Source of the DNA: CAYOWK01 sp964407665
GTDB taxonomy: Bacteria; Pseudomonadota; Alphaproteobacteria; Caulobacterales; Hyphomonadaceae
Direction: 5' to 3'
DNA length: 64,000 nt
Assembly: GCA_964407665.1 (NCBI GenBank)
Contig: CAYOWK010000008.1
Location: 48,505-112,504, forward strand
Within the stretch, counting starts at the first letter, position 1, and each line of letters opens with the position of its first letter. Of the stretch, positions 35,520 to 45,151 are shown in pieces. The notes below the pieces were generated by a model that was not told the origin of the DNA, searched no databases, and was given only the letters and a program-made list of their open reading frames with translations. The translations under genes were made by a program, and so were the position numbers.

Positions 35520-36731
35520 CTATCGCTTCAGGTTCCCGCAGAAGCGCTGGATACGCCGGCACGCCTCTTCCAGAGCCGTTGTCGATGTTGCGTAGGAAAT
35601 CCGGAACGCCGGACCCAGGCCGAACGCGGCCCCGAAAACAACGGCCACCTTCTCCTCATCCAGAAGCGCCGCCGCGAACTCCTCGTCATTGGTCAGCAGC
35701 CTGCCGCCCGCAGTCGTCTTGCCCATGGCGCGCGAGCAGTCCGGATAGACGTAGAATGCGCCCTCGGGCGTCGGGCAGCGCAGCTCGTCCGTCTGGTTCA
35801 GCGCAGCAACCACCAGATCCCGTCGCCCGCGGAACAGCTCCTGGTTCTTCGGGATATAGTCCTGCGTCCCGTTCAGCGCCTCGACCGCCGCCCACTGCGA
35901 GATCGAGGACGGGTTGGACGTGGTCTGGCTCATCACCTTGGCCATGCCCTTGATCAGGTCTTCCGGTCCGCCAGCATAGCCGATGCGCCAGCCGGTCATC
36001 GAATAGGCCTTGGAGACGCCGTTCATCGTCAACGTCCGCTCGTAGAGTGCGGGCTCGACCTGCGCGATCGTCCAGAACTTGAAGCCGTCGAACACCAGGT
36101 GCTCGTACATGTCGTCGGTCAGGATCCAAACCTGCGGATGGCGCAGCAGCACATCGGCCAGCGCCCGCAGCTCGTCCTTCGTATAGGCGGCGCCTGAGGG
36201 GTTGGACGGCGAGTTCAGGATCAGCCACTTGGTCTTCGGCGTGATGGCGGCTTCCAGAGCCTCCGGCTTCAGCTTGTAATTGTCCTCCGAGCGCGCCTGC
36301 GCGAACACCGGAACGCCGCCGCACATCAGCGCCATCTCGGGATAGCTGACCCAGTACGGCGTCGGGATAACCACCTCGTCGCCGGGGTTCAGCGTCGCCA
36401 TGAAGGCGTTGTAGATCACCGGCTTGCCGCCCGGCGAAACGTTGATCTGCGACGGCTTGTATTTGAGGCCGTTCTCTCGCTCGAACTTGGCGCAGATGGC
36501 CTGTTTCAGCTCCGGAATGCCGTCGACATCGGTATATTTGGTCTTGCCGTCCTGTATCGCCTTGATGGCGGCGAGCTTGATGTTCTCCGGCGTATCGAAA
36601 TCGGGTTCGCCCGCGCCGAGGCCAATCACGTCATGACCGGCATTCTTCAGCTCGCGCGCCTTCTGGGTCACCGCGATGGTGGCGGAGGGCTTGATACGCT
36701 TCAGGGCTTCGGAAACGGGCGCGGCGGGCAT
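35520..36731 (-). CDS. aatA: Pyridoxal-phosphate aminotransferase, aspartate aminotransferase type
   Basis: A 403-residue fold-type I class I/II aminotransferase. The PLP lysine is Lys241 in NGVSKAYSMTGWRIGY; the Asn/Asp pair for the cofactor lies in NSPSNPSG and TDDMYEHL, and the substrate arginine near the C-terminus in PAFRISYATS. It matches the alphaproteobacterial aspartate aminotransferase (I-gamma) group that interconverts aspartate and oxaloacetate with 2-oxoglutarate; some members also act on prephenate. GAGGAG precedes the ATG. Confidence 0.92.
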   Translation of the reverse strand: MPAAPVSEALKRIKPSATIAVTQKARELKNAGHDVIGLGAGEPDFDTPENIKLAAIKAIQDGKTKYTDVDGIPELKQAICAKFERENGLKYKPSQINVSPGGKPVIYNAFMATLNPGDEVVIPTPYWVSYPEMALMCGGVPVFAQARSEDNYKLKPEALEAAITPKTKWLILNSPSNPSGAAYTKDELRALADVLLRHPQVWILTDDMYEHLVFDGFKFWTIAQVEPALYERTLTMNGVSKAYSMTGWRIGYAGGPEDLIKGMAKVMSQTTSNPSSISQWAAVEALNGTQDYIPKNQELFRGRRDLVVAALNQTDELRCPTPEGAFYVYPDCSRAMGKTTAGGRLLTNDEEFAAALLDEEKVAVVFGAAFGLGPAFRISYATSTTALEEACRRIQRFCGNLKR

Positions 36732-36905
36732 GGACGGCTCCTCTTCGGGGCTTCAATGCGCGTGCCCTTACGCCAATCCGGCGCCGTGGTGAAGGGAATT
36801 TCACGGGCGGACGCCTCAGGCCCCAGACCGTTCGGGCGTCATGAGGCTTGAGCCATCCACGCATCCCGAGCCTGATCATCGCGGCAGCGATCCAGACCCG
36901 AGCGT

Positions 36906-36928
36906 GCGCCGCCCAAGTTGGGCGGCGC
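36906..36928 (-). terminator. Perfect hairpin downstream of the 36966 gene
   Basis: A perfect 10-base-pair stem GCGCCGCCCA / TGGGCGGCGC with a three-base loop, downstream of the minus-strand gene at 36966-37502. No T-run follows on that strand, so a terminator role is only moderately likely. Confidence 0.4.
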
Positions 36929-36965
36929 GTCCAGTCGGCTGCTGCGCCCGATAGATAAGGGGTCG

Positions 36966-37502
36966 CTAGGCTGGCGGTGCAATCTTCGTCGTTTTCTCGA
37001 GTTTGGCGCACGCCTTACCCTGAGACGCTCCGCGTTCACGCGCGGCCTTGTCGCCTTCCAGAGCCTTGTTGGCGTCCGCCAGCATGGGGACGGCGATCTT
37101 CTTGAGGTCGGCGTTGACCGCCGCCTCAGTCTTGTCGCCCTTGGTCAGCGTAATGCGATGTTGCCACTGCGCCTGGAGGAATTTCGCAAGACCGGCCTCG
37201 TTGCGAAGCGCCGCTTCCTGCTGGTCTGTCGCCTTGTCGAGGGCAGCGAACTTCGACGCTGTTTCGTGGGCGATGGCGTAATAGTGGAAGCACTTCAGGG
37301 CGTCGTCGTAGGTGGCGGTGTCCAGAATATCCACACGCACAGCCTGCTTTCCGGACGAGGGCGCAGCGGCTGTTGCGCCCGCCGGCGGCTTCGGCTTGGC
37401 AGGGGCAGCATTTGCGCCCTGCGCCAGAGCCGGCGCCGCGAGCACAATCAGCGCCGCTAGCGCAAAGAGAACAAACTCGGCGTACCGCAGCGACCGTTCC
37501 AT
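36966..37502 (-). CDS. Exported protein of unknown function
   Basis: A 178-residue protein with an N-terminal hydrophobic signal (about 8-27, ending ALAQ), an Ala/Pro/Lys linker (about 28-50) and an alpha-helical mature domain starting VDILDTATYDDALKCFHYY. Two cysteines (FHYY region and GKACAKLE) could pair in the periplasm. No family recognised. It is divergent from the sortase-target gene, with about 190 bases between them, so the two could share a regulatory region. Confidence 0.6.
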   Translation of the reverse strand: MERSLRYAEFVLFALAALIVLAAPALAQGANAAPAKPKPPAGATAAAPSSGKQAVRVDILDTATYDDALKCFHYYAIAHETASKFAALDKATDQQEAALRNEAGLAKFLQAQWQHRITLTKGDKTEAAVNADLKKIAVPMLADANKALEGDKAARERGASQGKACAKLEKTTKIAPPA

Positions 37503-37693
37503 GAAGACAACCTATTCGATTACAGGTGTCCCACCCAACTCCGCATCCCGGATCCCTTCTGACCCGATCTGTTCCGGTCTGTCGCCTTAACAAAGCCTCA
37601 TGAAGTCGCAGCCGCGCCGCAGTCGGCGCCAGCGCGCCATTCCTCCGGCAAACGCCGGACAGGGTGTCGCTGTTGTCTCTCGTTCAGGGGGAA

Positions 37694-40042
37694 ATGCGGC
37701 GGACGGGACAGATGCCAGCGCACACAGGATTCGACAACGCCTCGGCAGGGCCAGCGGACTACAGGACGGTCGATCGAACGCCGCGACTACCAGCTGGCTT
37801 GTTTGCTGCCGCGGCCATCATCACACTCGCCGCGCCCCTGATCGCGCCGTACGCGCACGCCGCGCCCCCGCAAAAGGAGGACCCACGCGAAATCCGCAAG
37901 CCCGGTCTGGTGACAAAAGGCGAAGTCTCCACCGGCGCCCTCCTGATCGCCTCCAGCGAGCCAGGTCTTTACCTCGAGGCCCCACTGGTCGCTGCTCATG
38001 TGGAAATGGATATCTCGGGCCCCGTGATCCGCACCGTTGTCACGCAGCGTTTCACAAATCCAACCGACAAATGGGTCGAGGCGACCTATGCCTTTCCGCT
38101 TCCCGAGGACTCTGCGGTCGATACGCTGAAGATCATCATCGGCGACCGCTTCATCGAGGGTGACATCAAGGAGCGCCAGGAGGCGCGCATCATCTATGAA
38201 CAGGCTGCCGCGAGCGGCCAGCGCGCCGGCCTCGTCGAACAGGAGCGACCCAACCTCTTCACCACCTCACTGGCCAATATCGGCCCCAACGAGACAGTGG
38301 CCGTCCAGATCGAGTACCAGGACAAGGCGCGGCTTGAAGACGGCGTCTGGTCTACCCGCTTCCCCCTGGTTGCGGCGCCTCGTTACAATCCGCCGGTCCG
38401 CGCAGTCAAGGTCGCGAGCGCCAGCGGCGGCTATATTGATGTACGAGATCCTGTCCCGGACCGCCGCAGGATTACGCTGCCTGATATGCATCCGGTGCAG
38501 GAACCTGCCGGCTCCCTGCGCCTGCCCGTCACGTTCGACATCGACATCAAGGCCGGCGCAACCTTGGCGGATGTACTCTCGGGCACACACGCGCTGAGCA
38601 TCACTCGCGATGGAAGCATGGCGCACGTCACGCTGAAGGACGGCGAAGTTCCGGCCGACCGCGACTTTGTGCTGTCCTGGAAGCCCGAACCTGCCCACGC
38701 GCCGCAGGCGAGCCTCTTTCGGGAAACCCGTAATGGCGAGAGCTTCGTGTTGGGCGTCATTCAACCGCCTTCACTCGCCAGCGCGGTCCGGCAGGATCGG
38801 GAGACGATCTTCGTTATCGACAACTCCGGATCGATGTCCGGCGACAGCATGGACCAGGCGAAGCAGGGTCTGCTGATGGCGCTCGACCGTCTGCAGCCCG
38901 CCGATGAGTTCAACATTATCCGCTTCGACGATACGATGGACATGCTGTTTGGATCGGCTGTTCCGGCCACTGCGGACAATCTCGCGCGGGCAAAAGGCTT
39001 CGTTCGAAACCTGCAGGCGAATGGCGGGACAGAAATGCTTCCCGCGCTCAAGGCGGCCTTGATCGACGAAGACGCCAACCGGGGCGGGGGCGAGGTCCGG
39101 CAGGTGGTTTTCATCACCGATGGAGCCATTGGCAACGAGGCGGAACTATTCGCCGCCCTGACCGGACGGCTGGGACGCTCTCGTCTGTTCACCGTGGGTA
39201 TTGGCTCGGCCCCCAACGCCTACTTCATGAGCCGCGCGGCGCGTCTGGGCCGGGGTACGTTCACCTACATCGACGACACGTCGAAGGTGGCCGAGCAATC
39301 GGCAAAACTCTTCGCGGCGCTCGAGAACCCGGTGATGACGGATCTTGAGACACGTCTGCCTGCTGGGGCGGTCGATGCCTTCCCGGCCCCGCTTCCCGAT
39401 CTCTACCAGGGCGAGCCCGTAACCTTCGTGCTGCGCACGTCCGAACCGAACGGCGCCGTAACGGTCACCGGATCGCTTGGAGGGAAACCGTGGGCACAAA
39501 CGCTCGATCTGAGGGATGCTGCGCCCGCCACCGGGCTTGCCCAGCTTTGGGCGCGCTCGAAGATCGACAGTATCGAGGAAAGCCGCTTTCTCGGCGCCGA
39601 CTATGCGGTGGTGGATGCAGGCGTTCTGAAAACCGCGCTCGACTTCCATCTTGTCTCGCGGCTCACCAGTCTGGTTGCAGTGGACAAGACGCCGGCTCGG
39701 CCGGCCGGCGAGCCGATGAACGCCCGGTCGATCGCAACGATGCTTCCCGCTGGCTGGGATTTCGAGGCCGTTTTCGGCCCGGAGGCCGACATCCGCGCCC
39801 GCGCGGTGGATCGCCTGCCCGAGAACATGATGCAGGCGATCAAGGCTCGCGAGACATCAGCGCCCGGCGCGGAAGATGACAGGGGAATGCCCCTGCCTCA
39901 GACCGCAGCGAACTGGCAGCTGTGGCTGGCAATGGGCTTGCTTCTCTCCACCTTTGGCGCGGCCGTCCTTCGTGGACGCCTGTTCGCCCGCCCTCGGCTC
40001 GACCACCGGCCGGCGCGGGCAGACATCGGGGGCGTCCAGTGA
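37694..40042 (+). CDS. Sortase target: VIT and von Willebrand A domain surface protein
   Basis: A protein of about 782 residues of the marine proteobacterial sortase-target family. A long basic N-terminus leads to a signal peptide (about 34-58, YAHAA end), a VIT domain (about 75-200, with QRFTNPTDKWVEATYAFPLP), then a vWA domain with the MIDAS motif DNSGSMS near 376. The C-terminus is a sorting signal: LPQTA at 734, a hydrophobic helix and an Arg-rich end. The usual motif is LPxTG. The start is uncertain: GTG 37664, ATG 37694 or ATG 37712. Its stop overlaps the sortase start. Confidence 0.87.
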   Translation: MRRTGQMPAHTGFDNASAGPADYRTVDRTPRLPAGLFAAAAIITLAAPLIAPYAHAAPPQKEDPREIRKPGLVTKGEVSTGALLIASSEPGLYLEAPLVAAHVEMDISGPVIRTVVTQRFTNPTDKWVEATYAFPLPEDSAVDTLKIIIGDRFIEGDIKERQEARIIYEQAAASGQRAGLVEQERPNLFTTSLANIGPNETVAVQIEYQDKARLEDGVWSTRFPLVAAPRYNPPVRAVKVASASGGYIDVRDPVPDRRRITLPDMHPVQEPAGSLRLPVTFDIDIKAGATLADVLSGTHALSITRDGSMAHVTLKDGEVPADRDFVLSWKPEPAHAPQASLFRETRNGESFVLGVIQPPSLASAVRQDRETIFVIDNSGSMSGDSMDQAKQGLLMALDRLQPADEFNIIRFDDTMDMLFGSAVPATADNLARAKGFVRNLQANGGTEMLPALKAALIDEDANRGGGEVRQVVFITDGAIGNEAELFAALTGRLGRSRLFTVGIGSAPNAYFMSRAARLGRGTFTYIDDTSKVAEQSAKLFAALENPVMTDLETRLPAGAVDAFPAPLPDLYQGEPVTFVLRTSEPNGAVTVTGSLGGKPWAQTLDLRDAAPATGLAQLWARSKIDSIEESRFLGADYAVVDAGVLKTALDFHLVSRLTSLVAVDKTPARPAGEPMNARSIATMLPAGWDFEAVFGPEADIRARAVDRLPENMMQAIKARETSAPGAEDDRGMPLPQTAANWQLWLAMGLLLSTFGAAVLRGRLFARPRLDHRPARADIGGVQ

Positions 40043-40674
40043 GGGCGCTGGACGGCGACGCCGAAAACCCGCCCGTTTCTTCCCAGGGAAACGGGCGGGC
40101 GCTTTCTCCCGGGATAGCCGACAGATCCCTGCGTACGCTTTCAGCTACCGCAATCGTTGTAGCCGGATTGCTGATCGCGGCGCAGGCGTTGTTCATCCCG
40201 GCAAAGGCGAAGCTCGCCCAGATCCTGATGGAACAGGCCTGGGACGACGGCGCCAATCGCCGGCCCTGGCCTTGGGCGGACTTCACGCCTGTTGCACGGC
40301 TGGGCCTTCCGGATGGAGGTCGCATCATCGCGCTGAGCGATGCTTCAGGCGAGAGCCTGGCATTCGGCCCGACCCTGTTGGCAGGATCGGCGGCGCCCGG
40401 CGAACGCGGGGTCGCCGTTTTCGCAGCTCACCGCGATACGCATTTTGCCGGGATAGGAAAGCTCGCGCCCGGCGACACCGTTACGGTCGAGACCCGGGAG
40501 GCGCTGCTCCGCTTCACCGTTACTGGGTCGCAGGTCGTCCCCTGGGACGCCTCCGGGATCCAGCCGCTTGATGGCGGCGCGTCGCGCATCGCGCTGATCA
40601 CCTGCTGGCCGCTGGACGGTCAGATGCAGGGGCCGCTCCGCTATGTCGTCTGGGCCGTCCAGACCCACGCCTGA
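40039..40674 (+). CDS. Class GN sortase
   Basis: A 211-residue Gram-negative-type sortase that should cleave the LPQTA signal of its overlapping partner and transfer it to an amine. One N-terminal membrane anchor (about 36-52) precedes the catalytic domain with His131 (AAHRDTHF), Cys189 (ITCWPL) and Arg201 (GPLRYVVW), the required triad. The GTG at 40039 overlaps the target's TGA by four bases, implying translational coupling; a longer frame upstream is shadow. The pairing is known from marine proteobacteria; the acceptor on a Gram-negative surface is not established. Confidence 0.9.
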   Translation: MRALDGDAENPPVSSQGNGRALSPGIADRSLRTLSATAIVVAGLLIAAQALFIPAKAKLAQILMEQAWDDGANRRPWPWADFTPVARLGLPDGGRIIALSDASGESLAFGPTLLAGSAAPGERGVAVFAAHRDTHFAGIGKLAPGDTVTVETREALLRFTVTGSQVVPWDASGIQPLDGGASRIALITCWPLDGQMQGPLRYVVWAVQTHA

Positions 40675-40809
40675 CTCTGATGCCAGGACGATTTCCGCCC
40701 GGCAAAGTCTGCCGGGCAGGCAGGAGCTACCTGCCCGCAGACACCCCAAAACAGCACCGCGTTAACCTGTGACTCCCCGATTCCGACGGGCTTTGGCTGT
40801 AAAGGTTAC

Positions 40810-40825
40810 TGGCCCGGCGGTTGCA
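40810..40825 (+). promoter_or_regulatory. Sigma-54 (-24/-12) promoter before fliK
   Basis: TGGCCCGGCGGTTGCA matches the sigma-54 consensus TGGCACG-N4-TTGCW with GG and GC separated by exactly ten bases, about 60 bases before the fliK start. The sigma-54 activator FlbD is encoded at 49554, which fits late/middle flagellar control in Caulobacterales. Confidence 0.7.
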
Positions 40826-40884
40826 CCCAGTGAGGCCTGCTTCGCCTGTATTGGGGTGAGGTATGTGCGGGCGTGACAAGCTAG

Positions 40885-42738
40885 ATGACACCGGGCCAGA
40901 TCTTCCCATCGCTTGCGGCGTCGCCCACGCCATCCGCTGCGCGTACCCCGCAGTCCGGCGCGACAACGCCGTCGGGCGTCCCGGCCCAACCTTTGGCTCC
41001 CACCTCCCCCTCGTTCGCAACCCTGCTTGCCGGCTCCGGAACGATCCTCGCCCCTGCCGCCATGGCTCAGACAGTCGCTTTGAACAGTGCGGTTCTGTCG
41101 GCTCCCTCTCCGGTCATGACACCTGTTTCGGCAGTTGCAATCGGAGCCGACGCTTTATCCGCACCCGCAGAGCTGTTTGCAGTTGTGCCTGTGCCTGCGA
41201 CTATGTCTTCCCCCGCGTCGACTGTACCTGGGCCCGTGGCTGTCCCCGCGCCTGTGGCTGTCGATGTCGATGTCGCTGTGCCTGCGCTTGCGCCTTCGAC
41301 TCCGGCGGCATTTTCGGCTGCCGCCGCGACGTCTCCGGCGCCAGCTGACAAGCCTGTCCGTTCCGAGGGTTCGTCGGCCGCGTCAAAAGTAGCTGTGTCG
41401 GCGACACCGGCAGTTACCGGCGCCAGTGAGGCCACGGGTCTAGGCATAACAGACGCACAAGGTATAGTGGCTTCGACACTCCCGGAGGCGAACGACGGGC
41501 ATCGCGCGAGCGTCGCTGCCACCGGTCAGGCCACCCATTCCGGGCCAGATGAGGTTGCGCCTGCCGGGAACACCGAAGCGTCCGATACGAACGTTGTGCC
41601 AGCCGTCGACGCGATCCCATTCGCTGACGTTCCGCCTGCCGCCAACGTCCTGCCCGTGTCTCTCTCCGGTGTGTCCAAACCAGGAGCCGTCCAGCCCGAG
41701 ACTGCCGGAGGGGCGGAGACCCCTGTTGAGACGCCGGTTGAGACAGCTGCAACGCCAGCGCCCGCCGAAGCTGCCGCTCCGGAGATCGTCGCGCCTGCCC
41801 TCAACCAGTCGCCATCACCCCAGCTCATGGCTGGTCTGGGTGCGTCGACACCGGCTCCGCCCGCCGCATCCCCGGCTGCAACAAAGCCTTCTGCGCAGAA
41901 AGCGGTCCCGACATCCTCGACCGAGGCGGCCACGCCGGACTATGCGGAAACCGCAGCCACCGACGGTGAGGCAGTAGAGCCAGTGCTTCCGGTGCAACCG
42001 GTCCCCGTCGCGCAAGCCACTTCCGTAGCCAATGAAGGCGGCGCCGAAGTTACAGCCGCAGTGACCACAACAGCAGCTTCGCAGCCTATCGCGACCGACG
42101 CAGCTGCAGCCGCGTTTACTGCTGCAGCTGGAGCGGCGTCAGCGCCCGCAGCTGACTCCCTTTCATCGTCCGCTCCGTCCGCTGCGACGATCGCTGCGGG
42201 CGCCGCCCCCCAGCCGGCAGGCCCGCCTGCGGCCAGTGCACCGGCGCCTGCTACGACGGCCGCTCCAGCCGCTTCACCGCCTGCAACTCCGCCGCCGTCG
42301 ATACAGGTGTCCGCCCGCTTCATCGAACGCTTCGATGGTCGCTCGCAGCGCTTCGAGGTTCGTCTCGACCCAGCCGAGCTCGGCAAGGTTGATATTCGCG
42401 TCGAGATCGGCGCGGACAAGAAGGTTCACGCAGTGATCGCCGCCCACGACAGCGCTGCGCTGAGCGATCTCGTGAAGAACGGCAAGGTTCTTGAGGCTGC
42501 GCTACGTGACGCGGGCATTGATCTGGCGGACGGCGGGCTCAGGTTCGAGGCAGGCGGCGGCAACAGCAGCAACAACGGTAACGGCAATGCCAACAGCGCC
42601 GGAAATGGCCATGCAAACGGCCGCCGGGCTCACTGGGACGGCGCTCGCGTGATCGACGTCCAGCTCGAACCCGATACCGACATGACGCAGCTGCAGTCGT
42701 CCATCTGGCCGGCGGGCCGTCTGAATCTTGTGGCTTGA
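40885..42738 (+). CDS. fliK: Flagellar hook-length control protein FliK
   Basis: A 617-residue protein with a long disordered Ala/Pro/Thr/Val-rich N-terminal part (about 1-470) and a C-terminal hook-length control domain (about 475-560: RFEVRLDPAELGKVDIRVEI and LKNGKVLEAALRDAGIDL-type motif). FliK acts as a molecular ruler and switches the export gate (FlhB, not in this window) from hook to filament substrates. The N-terminus is low-complexity, as in many homologues. It starts fliK-flgD-flgE under the sigma-54-like promoter. Confidence 0.88.
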   Translation: MTPGQIFPSLAASPTPSAARTPQSGATTPSGVPAQPLAPTSPSFATLLAGSGTILAPAAMAQTVALNSAVLSAPSPVMTPVSAVAIGADALSAPAELFAVVPVPATMSSPASTVPGPVAVPAPVAVDVDVAVPALAPSTPAAFSAAAATSPAPADKPVRSEGSSAASKVAVSATPAVTGASEATGLGITDAQGIVASTLPEANDGHRASVAATGQATHSGPDEVAPAGNTEASDTNVVPAVDAIPFADVPPAANVLPVSLSGVSKPGAVQPETAGGAETPVETPVETAATPAPAEAAAPEIVAPALNQSPSPQLMAGLGASTPAPPAASPAATKPSAQKAVPTSSTEAATPDYAETAATDGEAVEPVLPVQPVPVAQATSVANEGGAEVTAAVTTTAASQPIATDAAAAAFTAAAGAASAPAADSLSSSAPSAATIAAGAAPQPAGPPAASAPAPATTAAPAASPPATPPPSIQVSARFIERFDGRSQRFEVRLDPAELGKVDIRVEIGADKKVHAVIAAHDSAALSDLVKNGKVLEAALRDAGIDLADGGLRFEAGGGNSSNNGNGNANSAGNGHANGRRAHWDGARVIDVQLEPDTDMTQLQSSIWPAGRLNLVA

Positions 42739-42750
42739 GGACAGATAGAC

Positions 42751-43413
42751 ATGACCACGATCAGCTTCGTCCCGCAGGCAACCATCGACACCGGCTCCGC
42801 CGACACGTCCGCCGCGACGCTGTCCGATAACTTCGACACCTTCCTGACCATCCTTACGGCCCAGATCCAGAACCAGGACCCGCTGGAGCCGATGGACTCG
42901 GGAGAATTCACCAGCCAGCTCGTACAATTCTCGGGCGTCGAACAGCAGATCCGGGCCAACAAACAACTTGAGACGCTGATCTCGACGACACGGTCGTCGG
43001 CCGGCGCATCGCTGTCGGGCTATCTCGGCCAGGAGGCGGAAATCGACAGCTCCGGAGCCGCCTACTCGGGCGATCCGATCCACTGGCGTTACATGGTCGG
43101 CGAGGGCGCCACCGATGTGACCGTGACCGTGACGAACGCCGAGGGTGAAGTGCTCTACTCCGAGGCTGGCGAAAAAGGCAGCGGCTCACACGATTTCAAC
43201 TGGGATGGCTCGCTTCTCGGCGGCGGCGCCGCCGCCGACGGCGCGTACTACATCAACGTAGTCGCCAAGAACGCCGAAGGCGCCACCGTTGGCTCGGCCA
43301 ACACTCTCGTAACCACCATCACCGGCGTGGATCTCTCCTATGGCGAGCCCGCCCTGACCACGAGCGCTGGCGTGTTCGCCTACGCCGATATCCTCCGCCT
43401 GACGCGCCAGTAG
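42751..43413 (+). CDS. flgD: Flagellar hook assembly scaffold FlgD
   Basis: A 220-residue hook-cap protein. The N-terminal conserved block FLTILTAQIQNQDPLEPMDSGEF with SQLVQFSGVEQQ is present, and the C-terminal half forms the FlgD Ig/Tudor-like domain (about 85-215). It caps the growing hook and is lost when filament assembly begins. It follows fliK by 12 bases and precedes flgE, whose product it helps polymerise. Confidence 0.95.
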   Translation: MTTISFVPQATIDTGSADTSAATLSDNFDTFLTILTAQIQNQDPLEPMDSGEFTSQLVQFSGVEQQIRANKQLETLISTTRSSAGASLSGYLGQEAEIDSSGAAYSGDPIHWRYMVGEGATDVTVTVTNAEGEVLYSEAGEKGSGSHDFNWDGSLLGGGAAADGAYYINVVAKNAEGATVGSANTLVTTITGVDLSYGEPALTTSAGVFAYADILRLTRQ

Positions 43414-43542
43414 CGCAGGCTCTGCCTGGCCCGCCGGGAGGCGCCGCCAGGCAAACGACCCCAGGGGCGCAGAACCGCGCCGCGAGGCCGCATAAGCGGC
43501 CAGCACCGCAAAGCGATCAGAACCCCACGGGAGACTCTCACC

Positions 43543-44910
43543 ATGTCCATCAACTCCGCCATGCTGGCCGGCGCCTCTGGTATGCGCGCCAACTCGAGCG
43601 CTCTCGCCGCCATTTCGGACAACATCGCGAACGTGAACACGGTCGGGTACAAGCGCCTGCGCAGCGACTTCACGGCGCTCCTCAATTCACAGAACCAGCT
43701 CACGACCCACAGCGCTGGCGGCGTCACGTCCGCGCACACCTTCATGATGTCCGAGCAGGGCTCAAATCAGGCCTCTTCTGTTTCGACCCACCTCGCGATT
43801 TCCGGAAAAGGCTTCTTCGCGGTGCGCGCACGCAGCGATGATGCGAACGCCGGGGACCCCTTCTACTACACGCGCGCCGGCACCTTCCAGCCGGACGCAG
43901 ACGGGTTCCTCCAGAACGCTGGCGGCTACTACCTCCAGGGCTGGCCGGTGCGCGCCGACGGCACCTTCACCAACAACCCGACAGACCTGAACGCCCTCGA
44001 GCCCGTGCGAACGGCCGGCATCGCTGGCGACGCCGAGCAGACCAACAACATCTCGATCGCCGCCAACCTGCAATCGTCGCTGACGGTCTCCCCTGCGGCG
44101 GCGACCTACAACGCCGCCACAAACAACATGGCGTCAGGCGCCGTGACACCCGACTTCCAGATCCCGATCCAGATCTACGACAGCCAGGGCGGCCTTCACA
44201 CCCTGACATTCGCGTTCCTGAAAACGGGGCCGAACACGTGGCAATCAGAAGTCTTTCTGCCCGACGGCGAGATCACCGCTGGCACGGGGCCTCTGGTCAA
44301 TGGCCAGCTTGCCGCCGGCACAGTGGCCTTCACCCCATACGGCCAGCTGGATACCACCAACACCACCTTGCCCTTCACCCTGAACATCGGACTGGCGGGG
44401 ACAGCCGGCGCTGGTCCGGAATGGGCGAACACGCTCGGCTTCGCTGCGCAGGCGATCGCGATCGACTTTGGCGGCAACACCAGCCTCGGCGGACTGACGA
44501 ACTTCGACTCCGAGTCGGTTCTGGGCACATCGCAGGTTGATGGGACACCGTTCGGCGCCCTCGCCTCCGTGGATGTGGACACAGACGGGTTCGTCACGGC
44601 GATCTTCACCAACGGCCTGACGCGCCAGATCTACCAGATTCCGATCGCGACCTTCTCGAACGCCGAGGGACTTGTCGCCGAGCAGGGCGGCGTCTTCCGG
44701 CTTGGTGTGGAAACCGGTCCCCTGTCGCTCCGCGCTGCCGGATCTGGCGGGTCCGGAGACATCAAATCCCGGGCGCTGGAAAGCTCGACGGTCGACCTCG
44801 CGGAGGAGTTCTCCTCGCTGATCATGACCCAGCGCGCCTACTCGGCGTCCTCCAAGATCATCACGACAGCAGACGAGATGCTGGACGAGCTGATCCGCCT
44901 GAAGCGCTAA
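43543..44910 (+). CDS. flgE: Flagellar hook protein FlgE
   Basis: A 455-residue hook subunit. The N-terminal rod/hook consensus SGMRANSSALAAISDNIANVNTVGYK and the C-terminal STVDLAEEFSSLIMTQRAYSASSK flank the D1/D2 domains, as in all axial proteins. The 129-base gap after flgD contains a hairpin (GCCTGGC at 43424 with GCCAGGC at 43446), and GGGAG precedes the ATG. Length is normal for a hook protein. Followed by a terminator and sciP. Confidence 0.96.
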   Translation: MSINSAMLAGASGMRANSSALAAISDNIANVNTVGYKRLRSDFTALLNSQNQLTTHSAGGVTSAHTFMMSEQGSNQASSVSTHLAISGKGFFAVRARSDDANAGDPFYYTRAGTFQPDADGFLQNAGGYYLQGWPVRADGTFTNNPTDLNALEPVRTAGIAGDAEQTNNISIAANLQSSLTVSPAAATYNAATNNMASGAVTPDFQIPIQIYDSQGGLHTLTFAFLKTGPNTWQSEVFLPDGEITAGTGPLVNGQLAAGTVAFTPYGQLDTTNTTLPFTLNIGLAGTAGAGPEWANTLGFAAQAIAIDFGGNTSLGGLTNFDSESVLGTSQVDGTPFGALASVDVDTDGFVTAIFTNGLTRQIYQIPIATFSNAEGLVAEQGGVFRLGVETGPLSLRAAGSGGSGDIKSRALESSTVDLAEEFSSLIMTQRAYSASSKIITTADEMLDELIRLKR

Positions 44911-44937
44911 CGCGCCAGATTCTATCACCGTAGACTG

Positions 44938-44984
44938 AAAGGGCGGGCCGCCGGATCAAACCGGTTGTCCGCCCGCTTTTTTTC
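44938..44984 (+). terminator. Rho-independent terminator after flgE
   Basis: GGGCGG (44941) pairs with CCGCCC (44969), with an inner CCGG/CCGG pairing, and is followed by GCTTTTTTTC. It closes the fliK-flgD-flgE unit. Confidence 0.8.
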
Positions 44985-45151
44985 GGCGCGGCAGGGAGGC
45001 GAACCTTCTCGCGGGTCCCGTCACCGACTTTCTTGGTCTCCGCAACCTTCTCTGATTGCTTGAATTTTACCGAAAAGCCGGAGGTCCGGTTCGACGTGAC
45101 CTTAAAGCCGCACAGGTAGTGTCCCTGCATAGACAGCAAAGGGAGACTTCC

